63,104 bases of DNA from a virus: positions 1-63,104 of IMG/VR virus record IMGVR_UViG_3300048927_000230; one strand, written 5' to 3'. The notes under the pieces were generated by a model. That model made no database searches. It was not told the DNA's origin and saw only the letters and a program-made list of their open reading frames with translations. The position numbers were made by a program, and so were the translations under genes. Every line of letters starts with the position of its first letter. Positions within the stretch are counted from its first letter, which is position 1. Shown here in pieces: positions 41,376 to 49,118 of this stretch.

Positions 41376-41993
41376 ATGGTGCGCCTGACTGGAAACGGCT
41401 TCGTTCTGATGGGGGCGGAGGGCAGTTCGCCCCCGCTTCCCTATATCGAAGTCGATGAGAATGAGGCTCGCGCCTTGATCCGCTCCGGCGACGCCATTCT
41501 TTACGCTGGTTCAGCCGAGTTGGCGGCTGAATGGGCTGAAGGGGAGCGCCAGGCAAGCGAGGACGCACAGGCGGCCCTCGCCGCGCAAGCGACCGCTGAC
41601 GCCGAGGCGAAGGCCAAGGCAGATGCGGAATCGGCTGCGCAGGCCGCCGCCGAGGCAGATGCGAAGGAGAAGGCTGACGCCGACGCGCAGGCGGAGGCTG
41701 AGCGCCTTGTTGCGGAATCGCTGGCCAATGGCACGCCCCTGCAAGTCGATGAAGGCTTACTGGTTCCCGGCGGCGAAGGCGAAGGCGGCGAAGGCGGGCA
41801 GGCAGATGACGCTGTCGCCGCGCGCAAGCAGACCATCGCGGATGCGCTGGAACTGGTTGAGGACGAGCATCTCGTCAAGACGGGCGCCCGCGCTGGCAAG
41901 CCGACGCTCAAGGCGATGGAAGAAATCACAGGTCTGGCAGACCTGACGGTTGCCGAAATCGACGCAGTGGTGGCCGACAAGGCTGCCGAATAA
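41376..41993 (+). CDS. Ala/Asp/Glu-rich coiled-coil head protein
   Basis: The product is 205 residues. The N-terminal 45 residues form a small beta domain; residues 55-125 are a long Ala-rich charged helix with many short near-repeats (ADAEAKAKADAESAAQAAAE). The C-terminal 60 residues contain a Gly/Glu-rich linker then TLKAMEEITGLADLTVAEID. It follows the capsid gene where lambda has FI, a DNA-packaging helper; FI-like role is inference from place and charge. Confidence 0.65.
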   Translation: MVRLTGNGFVLMGAEGSSPPLPYIEVDENEARALIRSGDAILYAGSAELAAEWAEGERQASEDAQAALAAQATADAEAKAKADAESAAQAAAEADAKEKADADAQAEAERLVAESLANGTPLQVDEGLLVPGGEGEGGEGGQADDAVAARKQTIADALELVEDEHLVKTGARAGKPTLKAMEEITGLADLTVAEIDAVVADKAAE

Positions 41994-42013
41994 CACATTA
42001 GGATCGCGCGCAG

Positions 42014-42337
42014 ATGATTGAAGATGATGAACTGCGCGCGATCTTCCTTTCGGACTTCAATGAACCGGAAGAAGGGGCGCCCCGCGTGACGCCCAATCTT
42101 GGCCCTGCCTTCGAAATCCCTTATTCTATCTTCGATCTGAAACCGACGCAGGAAACAATTGCGGCGGCAAAGGGCGTCATTTCTGGCGCGCACCCGACGT
42201 TGCGTTGCCTGTCCAGCCAGTTCCCCCTGTCGCTCATGGGTCAATGCACTGTGCGCATTCGTGGGCAGGATTATGGCGCGTTTGACGTGAAGCCGGATGG
42301 CACCGGGTTCACTTGGGTGGAGTTGAAGCGCAAATGA
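42014..42337 (+). CDS. Head-tail joining protein (FII-like position)
   Basis: The product is 107 residues. VTPNLGPAFEIPYSIFDLKP and LKAK-type beta strands resemble phage head-tail joining proteins, and the gene lies between head genes and the first tail gene. Lambda FII-like by position and size. Overlaps the next ATG. Confidence 0.65.
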   Translation: MIEDDELRAIFLSDFNEPEEGAPRVTPNLGPAFEIPYSIFDLKPTQETIAAAKGVISGAHPTLRCLSSQFPLSLMGQCTVRIRGQDYGAFDVKPDGTGFTWVELKRK

Positions 42338-42900
42338 CGCACCCCCGCCGCGTGATCCGTGATGCAATCGCTGACGCCATCCTGAACGGTGGCACGAATG
42401 CCGAAGGCCGCGTCTGGGCTTCGCGAGAACCGCCGGTAAAGGTGGAATCCGTCCTGATTGAGCAAGGGCCGGTTGTCCTCGTTTATACTTGCCGGGATTT
42501 CGTTCAGCCGGAGGATTACCCCGTTGCCGGGGCGGGCCGGACTCGTCGCACCGTCGAAATAGCCATTGAAATCACCGCGGCTGGTAACGACGTGGTCGAG
42601 GACAAGCTGGACGACCTTGCGGAGCAGGTTGAAGCCATCATCGACGTCGTGCAAATCCCTGATCAGGCGGCCACCGAAATTCGCTATGTGTCGACCGACA
42701 CGGACATTTCCACCGAGTTTGAAATGCCGCTGGGCGGCGCGCTTATTAAGGTTGAAGCGAAATACTGGAAAAATTGGCGCGTGCAGGACGAGCCGGAATG
42801 GAGCGCGTGTGGCGGCTCCGTCTATTCGGTTCCCTTCATGAATGGCGCGCAAGTTGGTCCCGTGGAATTGGTAAGTTCGGCGGAAGATTGTCCATGTTGA
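42334..42900 (+). CDS. Tail completion/terminator-like protein
   Basis: The product is 188 residues. RRVIRDAIADAILNGGTNAE at the start, VYTCRDFVQPEDY, TVEIAIEITAAGNDVVEDKL and DDLAEQVEAI fit small tail-terminator proteins of the lambda U/gpS type that cap the tail. ATG 42334 overlaps the previous stop. The family assignment is moderate. Confidence 0.65.
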   Translation: MTHPRRVIRDAIADAILNGGTNAEGRVWASREPPVKVESVLIEQGPVVLVYTCRDFVQPEDYPVAGAGRTRRTVEIAIEITAAGNDVVEDKLDDLAEQVEAIIDVVQIPDQAATEIRYVSTDTDISTEFEMPLGGALIKVEAKYWKNWRVQDEPEWSACGGSVYSVPFMNGAQVGPVELVSSAEDCPC

Positions 42901-43532
42901 TGATGGAGCGTGGCGCCGGGGGCGTCGGTTCGCCGGGCATGAACGATCTGGAGCGCCGCAGCGCGGACTCCATTAAATTCGGCGTGGTTCGTGAAGTCGA
43001 TTACTCCCGCAAGCCGCCCTCGGTCCGCGTCGCCATTGGCGACGAGGAGGATGACGAAGGTTGTTTGCTCACTGGCTGGCTGCAATTCGGGGGCGGTCGC
43101 GCGCGGGGGGATAGCGAGTGGCACCCGCCCGAAGAGGGCGAAAAGGTTGTCGTGCTATCCGAGTCCGGCGAGGTGCAAAATGGCATCGTTCTGCCACTTG
43201 GCCTTTATTCGGACGATGACCCCGCGCCCGGCGACAAAGCTGGCCTTTGGCGCAAGTCCTTCGCGGATGGGGCCAAGCTGGAATATGACCGCGATAGCGG
43301 CGAATTAACTTTCGAGGCCATGTCAAAGGGCACGGTCCAGGTAGGTGACGCAACGTTGGCAATCGTGAGTGGCTCGATCACTATGACGGTGGGCGGAGTA
43401 TCGCTTCAAATCTCCTCCAGCGGCGTCGCTATATCCGGCGGTTCCGTCAGCCATGACGGAAAGAACGTCGGCAAGGATCACAGGCACAGCGGTGTTCAGG
43501 CGGGCGGAGCGCAGACAGGCGCGCCGGTTTGA
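42894..43532 (+). CDS. V: Baseplate assembly protein V (tail spike)
   Basis: The product is 212 residues. FGVVREVDYSRKPPSVRVAI, LTGWLQFGGG, PPEEGEKVVVLSESGEVQNG and a C-terminal beta-helix with KDHRHSGVQAGG match P2 gpV: an OB-like N-terminus, then a spike ending in an HxH metal site. It punctures the outer membrane. First visibly P2-like tail gene. ATG 42894 overlaps the previous stop. Confidence 0.88.
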   Translation: MLMMERGAGGVGSPGMNDLERRSADSIKFGVVREVDYSRKPPSVRVAIGDEEDDEGCLLTGWLQFGGGRARGDSEWHPPEEGEKVVVLSESGEVQNGIVLPLGLYSDDDPAPGDKAGLWRKSFADGAKLEYDRDSGELTFEAMSKGTVQVGDATLAIVSGSITMTVGGVSLQISSSGVAISGGSVSHDGKNVGKDHRHSGVQAGGAQTGAPV

Positions 43533-43540
43533 TAATTTTT

Positions 43541-43565
43541 ATCCGTCACATCCGTTGACATCCGT
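43541..43565 (+). promoter_or_regulatory. Phased operator words and promoter before the RNA island
   Basis: ATCCGT at 43541, 43550 and 43560, with TTGACA at 43555-43560. A -10 at the 17-bp position is poor (CAAAAG), so this may act as an operator or need an activator. It is the only such element upstream of the tRNA and tmRNA genes and could control them. Confidence 0.5.
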
Positions 43566-43656
43566 TACCGAATCGGACAAAAGGGCTTCATCGAACGAAC
43601 ACCAACCGAAAGGCGGTGACAGATGCATACCGGAGCCTAAAGCCCTCCAATGCCAT

Positions 43657-43733
43657 TGCAGCGTAGCGCAGCCGGGTAGCGCGGCAGGCTCATAATCTGT
43701 AGGTCCGTGGTTCAAATCCACGCGCTGCAACCA
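43657..43733 (+). tRNA. tRNA with CAU anticodon (Met)
   Basis: Full cloverleaf of 77 nt ending in encoded CCA. Acceptor TGCAGCG/CGCTGCA, D-stem GCGC/GCGC, anticodon stem GCAGG/TCTGT with two G-U pairs, loop CTCATAA, T-arm CGTGG-TTCAAAT-CCACG. The first pair is U1-A72, unusual for elongator tRNA-Met. Could also be read by TilS as tRNA-Ile2; the sequence alone does not decide. Confidence 0.88.
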
Positions 43734-43884
43734 GTTTTCAAGAGTGCGCCGAACGTCGCCATCCTGCGGGATGGATTAACGATGGCAGCCCCCGCCACCG
43801 CCTTAGCTTAGCGCTGGGAAGACCGTGGACGTCGCGAAAGCGGCCACCTGTTAGGCCGGGTGAACGGGGTCATGATTTGCCCGA

Positions 43885-43966
43885 ATGGGTGACGTGGGTG
43901 AGGCGCTGGCGCTGACAGGGACTCCAAATCCTATGTCCGCAGGTTCGACTCCTGCCACCTGTGCCA
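43885..43966 (+). tRNA. tRNA-Trp-like (CCA anticodon), irregular D-arm
   Basis: Anticodon loop CTCCAAA, T-arm GCAGG-TTCGACT-CCTGC, acceptor 3' strand CACCTGT, G73 and encoded CCA. The 5' acceptor strand is ATGGGTG (43885) or GTGGGTG (43894); the second gives a 73-nt RNA with a 3-bp D-stem (GCG-CTGG-CGC). The 3' half is strong, the D-arm weak, so it may be a degenerate or specialised tRNA. Confidence 0.55.
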
Positions 43967-43974
43967 AATACGAG

Positions 43975-44034
43975 TTTCGCCCGGCACGCCGTTATCGCCC
44001 GCGATCAGTAATGTTCGCGGGGTGCCGGGCGAAA
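43975..44034 (+). ncRNA. Long perfect hairpin between tRNA and tmRNA
   Basis: TTTCGCCCGGCAC (43975-43987) pairs perfectly with GTGCCGGGCGAAA (44022-44034), and inside it CCCGCGA (43998-44004) pairs with TCGCGGG (44015-44021). Two stacked stems without a T-run. Two more hairpins follow: TGGTCC/GGACCA near 44053-44067 and GGCTTGCA/TGCAAGCC at 44076-44103. Processing signal or separate RNA. Confidence 0.6.
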
Positions 44035-44119
44035 GATATAATCCTGCGGTATGGTCCTTGCGGACCAGAAAGGCGGGCTTGCAGACTCCGCATAATGCAA
44101 GCCTTGAAGTGGTAGCAGA

Positions 44120-44480
44120 CAATTGATGCTAGAGCCGGGACAGCTACAGACCACGCCGGTATGATGATCGTAATTCGATCAAACTGGATGAAGGCAAGAC
44201 GCGGGGGCAGTACCCGCCGCCTCCACCATCACCGCTACGGGCGCATGCGAGCCGTACTATCTGTGCCGAAGATTTGGTTCGTTCGGAATGTCAGATCGGT
44301 GTTGATGGGGGCGAACTAGGATCGATTGCCAACGGAAGGGATGAGCGCGATCAAGTGAGGCCCGGCTTTGACAGGACCACAAGACTTAACCGTCAACGAC
44401 AACGACGCCCCTGTGGCGTTCCGTCTGGCCGCTTAATCGCGACCAAGGGGTTGCCCGGCACCTTGCAACAGAAGCCGGGT
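44120..44480 (+). ncRNA. ssrA: Circularly permuted (two-piece) tmRNA
   Basis: The acceptor piece comes first: GACGCGGG, T-stem GCGGG/CCCGC (44201-44217), acceptor 3' strand CGCCTCC (44218-44224), A73, CCA (44226-44228). The coding piece starts GGGGGCG (44307-44313), pairing fully with CGCCTCC and giving G3-U70, the alanyl-tRNA synthetase identity pair. TTGCC (44326-44330) pairs with GGCAA (44193-44197) as helix P2. The tag frame runs GTC 44392 to TAA 44434-44436: VNDNDAPVAFRLAA. It would rescue stalled ribosomes together with SmpB. Ends are approximate. Confidence 0.85.
44392..44436 (+). other. tmRNA tag-peptide reading frame
   Basis: Resume codon GTC (Val), 14 codons, stop TAA. The tag contains the NDN core of alphaproteobacterial tags and ends in -LAA, the Clp-protease degron form. 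A Val resume codon is unusual, since most tmRNAs resume on Ala or Gly (GCA, GCC, GGC). Confidence 0.75.
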
Positions 44481-44489
44481 TTGAGTTTT

Positions 44490-44563
44490 GTCCGCGAGGT
44501 AGTTCAACGGTAGAACGGAGCATCCCGCCCAAATGCAGGTTCGACTCCTGCCCTCAAGGCCAG
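44490..44563 (+). tRNA. tRNA-Gly-like element, probably degenerate
   Basis: A perfect D-arm (GTTC-AACGGTA-GAAC) and a perfect T-arm (GCAGG-TTCGACT-CCTGC, identical to the tRNA-Trp-like gene) with encoded CCA. But the anticodon region is about five bases too short, and the acceptor pairs only in its inner four positions. Looks like a tRNA-Gly pseudogene or a tRNA mimic. Confidence 0.4.
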
Positions 44564-44564
44564 T

Positions 44565-45450
44565 TTCGCCCGCAAGGGCGTCCGAGCAGGGGGTTTCCTG
44601 CCCATCGGGTTCATAGCCTCGTGGGGTCACTACTGGAAACAGCGGGACGGAGTAGTGACCGGCCCCCGCACCCCGCGAAGTCTAGCTGGCGACAAGCGAG
44701 CCGCGGCGCGACTGCGTTAAAGTTGCGACCCCTTCCCACGGGCGGAAAAATGGGCGTCGGCTCCCGACGAAAGTGGAAGGAATTCCACAACAAGCAGACA
44801 GCCGGAAAGACGGTGCTGGCGTAGCGCTGCGCTAGTCCGGGGTGGGATACGTCGCGATTACGTGGCCGCGACCCCGACCAAGATAGCCTTGCAATCTCTC
44901 CTCCGTTGCAAGGTGGGCGACGTGGCTTTCAGCCGACCCCCTTAAGCGTCGCCCAACATTATCAGCAGCAACGACGGGCCATTCAGTGTCCTGTCGGTTG
45001 GCTGATGGCGGTAATGGCAAGCGACGTGGCCCGCAGGACGTGAAGCGCGTTATGGGTGGCTCCGGTAATCCGGGACGGCAAGCGTTCGGCGCTCCGAGTG
45101 GGAGTATCCCCCACGCCCGGCGCCACCCATTTTCAGCCGGAATGGTCGTGATACCCGACCGTTGGTGATGCGCCCTTGGCCGGGCGGCGCAGCAGGAGCC
45201 GTAACCATTCGGCACGGATCGAACCCCGCATGTGTGCGGAAGCGTCACCGAATTTAGAGTTTCCTTGCGTCCGCGCAGGGCCGAAGCAGAGGCGAGTCCG
45301 ATCAGTCGCCAGCCGTGGTTGATGCCTGACGAGGCATGTAGGAGCAAATCGGTAAATCACTGTTCGGGGCAAATGGGTGGCGGCGCGAAGCTGGAGCGAC
45401 GGCGCAAGGCGATAACGCCGCCACCCAAACCGCCCAATCCCCTGCCATCC
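44565..45450 (+). ncRNA. Long highly structured noncoding RNA candidate
   Basis: About 890 bases with no credible gene but many perfect stems: CGCCC-GCAA-GGGCG (44567-44580); GGTCACTACT/AGTAGTGACC (44625-44634, 44651-44660); GTGGAA/TTCCAC near 44773-44788; GTCGCG/CGCGAC (44851, 44867); CTTGCAA/TTGCAAG (44888, 44906); GGGCGACG/CGTCGCCC (44915, 44947); ATGGGTGGC/GCCACCCAT (45052, 45122); TGGGTGGCGGCG/CGCCGCCACCCA (45374, 45416). Next to phage tRNAs this recalls giant ornate RNAs such as GOLLD or ROOL, by analogy only. Confidence 0.5.
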
Positions 45451-45469
45451 CCCCGCCTATCGTCCGCCA

Positions 45470-45826
45470 ATGGCAGGCATGGACCGTAACACCGGCAAAG
45501 CCCTTATCGGCTTCGCGCATGTTGAGCAAAGCATAGGTGTTTTGCTGACGACGCCGCGCATGCGGCGGGTGATGCGACGCGCATTCGGATCGGACCTTGT
45601 TCGCTTGGTCGATGCGCCCATCAATCAAGCCTCTCTCATTGAATTTTATGCCGCCACGGCAAAGGCAATCAATATGTACGAGCCACGGTTTCGCGTGTCC
45701 CGCCTGACGGTGGAGGGCGCCGAGCGGGGCCGTATCAAGCTGCGAGCGGAAGGCACGTATTATCCGCGTGGGCATCTGGGGGACTTCTCCATTTCGTCGG
45801 CGGAAGTCACGGCGGTGCTGCTGTGA
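45470..45826 (+). CDS. W: Baseplate protein W (gp25-like)
   Basis: The product is 118 residues. ALIGFAHVEQSIGVLLTTPR, MRRVMRRAFGSDLVRLVDAP and a C-terminal beta strand match the GPW/gp25 wedge family. Structural part of the baseplate. Starts at ATG 45470 right after the RNA island and overlaps gene J. Confidence 0.9.
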   Translation: MAGMDRNTGKALIGFAHVEQSIGVLLTTPRMRRVMRRAFGSDLVRLVDAPINQASLIEFYAATAKAINMYEPRFRVSRLTVEGAERGRIKLRAEGTYYPRGHLGDFSISSAEVTAVLL

Positions 45827-46818
45827 CGTCGACATTCAGCGCTATCGATCTTTCCAAGCTGGAGCCGCCCGCAGCGGTGGAGCAGCTTAGTTATGAATCG
45901 ATATACCAGCTTCATTTGGCGGAGTTTCAGGCCCGTTGGCCTGACTACGACGTTACGCTCGAAACCGATCCGGCGATCATCCTGCTTCAAGTGGGTGCGT
46001 ATCGCGAGTATTTGTTGCGCGGACGCGTTAACGATGCGGTTAGGGCTGTCATGCCCGCATTTGCGGTGGGCGCCGACCTTGACCATATCGCCGCCATTCT
46101 GGGCGTGTCACGACTGGAAATTTCCCCCGCCAATACCGAGGAAGGCATTCCGGCGGTCATGGAAAGCGACGACGCGTTTCGGCGCCGGATGGTCCTCGCG
46201 CCCGAAGGCTATTCGGTGGCCGGGCCGGAGGGGGCTTATGTCTATCATGCGCTGACTGCCGACTCTGAGGTGATGGACGCGGCAGCGGCCAGCCCGGAGC
46301 CTGATGACATCAAGCAATTGGTTCTTTCCGTTCTGGCAAGCAATGGCGCTTCTGCCCCCTTGGTGAACGCTATGACTGCGGCGCTTGACGCGGCCACTTG
46401 GCCCGGGGAAGTCGTCGTCTCCGTGCTGTCGCGGGAAGGCGATGGGGCGGTGTCGCCAGATTTGGCGGCGGCGGTTCAGGAATATCTTTCCGACGAAACT
46501 ATTCGCCCTCTCACTGATCACGTGATCGTGCAGGGCGCCGAGATTGTGCCCTATAGCGTGGACGCGACTATCTGGACGTTCGGGGGGCCGGATGGTGCGG
46601 TCGTTGTCCAGGCTGCGCGCACGCGCCTCGATGCCTATGTGGCTGCTTGCCACAGGCTGGGCCGCGACATTACGATTTCTGGCTTGCATGCAGCCCTCCA
46701 CATCGACGGCGTGCAGCGCGTGGCGCTATCTTCCCCCGCAGAAGACATCGTCATTGCGCGCAATCAGGCGCCGTTCTGCACCGGCATTACGATCGCCTAT
46801 GGTGGGTTGGGCGAATGA
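45823..46818 (+). CDS. J: Baseplate protein J
   Basis: The product is 331 residues. YQLHLAEFQARWPDYDVTLE, REYLLRGRVNDAVRAVMPAF and AVGADLDHIAAILGVSRLEI are the baseplate J (gp47-like) signature; the C-terminus is DITISGLHAALHIDGVQRVA. GTG start overlapping W. Wedge component. Confidence 0.92.
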   Translation: MTSTFSAIDLSKLEPPAAVEQLSYESIYQLHLAEFQARWPDYDVTLETDPAIILLQVGAYREYLLRGRVNDAVRAVMPAFAVGADLDHIAAILGVSRLEISPANTEEGIPAVMESDDAFRRRMVLAPEGYSVAGPEGAYVYHALTADSEVMDAAAASPEPDDIKQLVLSVLASNGASAPLVNAMTAALDAATWPGEVVVSVLSREGDGAVSPDLAAAVQEYLSDETIRPLTDHVIVQGAEIVPYSVDATIWTFGGPDGAVVVQAARTRLDAYVAACHRLGRDITISGLHAALHIDGVQRVALSSPAEDIVIARNQAPFCTGITIAYGGLGE

Positions 46819-47369
46819 CGCACGCCACCCTTTTGCCTCCGAATGCAACAAATCTTGAGCGTGCTCTTGAACAGGCGTCGGCCCGCATTGCTGATGTGCC
46901 GACGCCTGTGCGCAATATCTGGTCGCCGGACAATTGCCCTATCGAGTTGCTTCCCTGGCTGGCTTGGGGTCTTTCGATTGATAACTGGTCAAGCGATTGG
47001 GCGGAGGCCGTTAAGCGCTCCCGTGTGCGCAACGCGATCCCGATCGCCAGAAAGAAGGGCACGGCAAAATCTGTGCGGGACGTTGTCGCCAGCTTTGGTG
47101 GCACGGTCGCAATCCGCGAATGGCATCAACTGGAGCCGAAGGGCAACCCGCACAGCTTCAATTTGCTGCTGAACCTCAATCAGAACGGGGCGCCCGCCAA
47201 CGCTGCATTTGTAGAGCAGGTTATTGATGAGGTCCGCCGGACCAAGCCTGTACGCTCCTATTTCACCTTTACGCAGGGCGTGTCCTTCAGCGCGGGCATC
47301 CGGCTCGCCGTGGTAGCCCGTCCCGCGCTCATCGTTCGCTTGTCCTGTGACGCCCCGGCGGCAGTCTGA
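46815..47369 (+). CDS. I: Tail protein I
   Basis: The product is 184 residues. LPPNATNLERALEQASARIA, IWSPDNCPIELLPWLAWGLS and VRDVVASFGGTVAIREWHQL match P2 gpI, which links the baseplate to tail fibres. ATGA overlap with J. Confidence 0.92.
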   Translation: MTHATLLPPNATNLERALEQASARIADVPTPVRNIWSPDNCPIELLPWLAWGLSIDNWSSDWAEAVKRSRVRNAIPIARKKGTAKSVRDVVASFGGTVAIREWHQLEPKGNPHSFNLLLNLNQNGAPANAAFVEQVIDEVRRTKPVRSYFTFTQGVSFSAGIRLAVVARPALIVRLSCDAPAAV

Positions 47370-47380
47370 CCGGAGACATT

Positions 47381-49108
47381 ATGGCACTTTCCTTCATTAT
47401 TACGAACGCGGGGCGCGCCGCCCTCATCAACGCCGCAAATACCGGCACTGCTCCAGTGACGGTAACGCAGTGCGGTCTTTCCGCCACCGCACTCACGCCC
47501 TCGCCTGCTGGAACGAGTCTGCCGGGCGAATTCAAACGCATATCGACCCTTTCGGGCGACATCGTGTCTGACGATATGATTCACCTGATCGTGCGAGACG
47601 AAGGATCGACGGCCTATTCCGTGCGAAGTCTTGCCCTGTATTTGGGGGACGGCACGCTATTTGGCCTTTATGGCCAGGCCGACGTGCTGGTTGAAAAATC
47701 CGCGCAGGCAATGTTGCAACTTGCCATTGACATCAAGTTTGCCGACATCGACGCCAATCTGCTCCAGTTTGGTGACACAAATTTTCTCAATCCCCCAGCG
47801 ACGACTGTAATTCAGGGCGTTGTGGAATTGGCCACCGATGCCGAGGGCGCTGCGGGGACTGACGCGCAACGCGCAGTAACGCCCAAGGCGATGAAGTTCG
47901 CCGTCACCAACTGGCTGGATGCTCGATTTGGCAGTGGCGCGCCGTCTGCTTTCGTGAAGGGGCTTTTGACGAGTGCCTCCGCCGCGGCGCTTCGCCTCTC
48001 TCTGGGCATCAAAAGCGCAGCGCTCAAGGATGAGGGAGCAGGGAACAATCTCGACGCCGATCGCCTCGACGGGCAGGAAGGCGCTTATTATGCCGACGTG
48101 CCTGCGCGGCAGGGCTTCACGTCCGTTCAGCAGGGCGGCGGCGCAGGGCAAGGTACGAGCAAGATTCGCATCGGCTGGAGCGGAACGCGCCTAAAGGCGC
48201 AAGTTGACGCTGTCGATCAAGGCAACATCGTCTTCGACGCCCAGATGACAAAAGGCAATGTTGGGCTGGGCAACGTTGACAATACGTCGGACATTGCCAA
48301 GCCTGTAAGCACTGCGACCCAGAGCGCGTTGAACGGCAAGGTTGATAAAACATCTGGCAATCGTCCCGGTGTGACCCGTCTATATCGCAACGACGATGAC
48401 ACCGGGTTTAATGTTCAAGTCAATTGGGACGGCGGGCGTTGGTTCCTGCGCGGCTTTAATGGCGACGCTTATCATGGCGAGTGCCGCGTCAGCTTCGCCA
48501 ACAATGCCGACTATGCTGGCGCAGCGGGCAGTGTCGCATGGAGTAACGTCTCCGGTCGCCCTACCAATTTGTCCGCCTTCGCCAATGGCCCCGGATTTAT
48601 CACTGCGGAAGGCCGCGCCTATCCGCGCCGTGCTGATGGCGGCAACCTGAATTTTAACTGGTCTGGCCAAGGTGGCCAGCCGCAGTGGCTTTGGGGCGGG
48701 AGCGACGGTACAAATATGTACGTCTACAATCCGTCCAATTTTAGCGTCAATTATGCGAATGGCGCCGGTAACGCCGATACTGTTGACGGCTATCACGCGG
48801 GCGACTTGGCCAAGTATGCGGATTTTGCTCGGAATTTGGGGGGCACGGGCTATATGCGCTTGCCAGGGGGGCTGATCCTGCAATGGGGCACGTTTACCGC
48901 GACCGCCAATAGCGGGGGAGCGATTACATATCCTATTCAGTTTTCAAGCTGGGGGCTTCCGTTCATGGACGGTCCCGCTGGCTCGAATGGCGATGGGTCC
49001 GCATCAGAAAACGGCGCTTGGCCGACGTCGCGGTCGAATAGCGGATTTAATTATTTCACCCCGCAAAACACTTCATGGCCTTCCTGGTGGTTTGCGATCG
49101 GAGTTTGA
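47381..49108 (+). CDS. Tail fibre protein (DUF3751 N-terminus)
   Basis: The product is 575 residues. The N-terminal 150 residues (FIITNAGRAALINAANTGTA; LALYLGDGTLFGLYGQAD) match the DUF3751/tail-collar domain that attaches to gpI. The middle has QGVVELATDAEGAAGTDAQR (a fibre repeat signature), KGNVGLGNVDNTSD, and the C-terminus LPGGLILQWGTFTATANSGG is the gp53-like receptor-binding tip. Determines host range. Confidence 0.9.
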   Translation: MALSFIITNAGRAALINAANTGTAPVTVTQCGLSATALTPSPAGTSLPGEFKRISTLSGDIVSDDMIHLIVRDEGSTAYSVRSLALYLGDGTLFGLYGQADVLVEKSAQAMLQLAIDIKFADIDANLLQFGDTNFLNPPATTVIQGVVELATDAEGAAGTDAQRAVTPKAMKFAVTNWLDARFGSGAPSAFVKGLLTSASAAALRLSLGIKSAALKDEGAGNNLDADRLDGQEGAYYADVPARQGFTSVQQGGGAGQGTSKIRIGWSGTRLKAQVDAVDQGNIVFDAQMTKGNVGLGNVDNTSDIAKPVSTATQSALNGKVDKTSGNRPGVTRLYRNDDDTGFNVQVNWDGGRWFLRGFNGDAYHGECRVSFANNADYAGAAGSVAWSNVSGRPTNLSAFANGPGFITAEGRAYPRRADGGNLNFNWSGQGGQPQWLWGGSDGTNMYVYNPSNFSVNYANGAGNADTVDGYHAGDLAKYADFARNLGGTGYMRLPGGLILQWGTFTATANSGGAITYPIQFSSWGLPFMDGPAGSNGDGSASENGAWPTSRSNSGFNYFTPQNTSWPSWWFAIGV

Positions 49109-49118
49109 GGGCGCAGAT

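Noticed and set aside
43539-43730. Minus-strand reading frame over the tRNA-Met gene
   Set aside because: It is the antisense of the tRNA and has no ribosome site.
43741-43884. Possible further tRNA with a D-arm-like TAGCTTAGCGCTGGG
   Set aside because: No matching acceptor strand, T-arm or CCA; only a CATCC/GGATG hairpin and a CGGCC/GGCCG hairpin can be drawn.
44033-44044. AAGATATAATCC resembles the P7 strand of group I introns
   Set aside because: No companion P3/P7 partner, guanosine site or interrupted tRNA gene could be assembled.
45219-45240. Minus-strand T-loop-like GGTTCGATCC
   Set aside because: The flanking stem pairs poorly and no other tRNA arms are found.
44832-45347. 171-codon minus-strand frame in the RNA island
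   Set aside because: Composition (Arg, Pro, Gly, Cys, His spread) is that of random GC-rich sequence, no ribosome site, and it covers several perfect hairpins.
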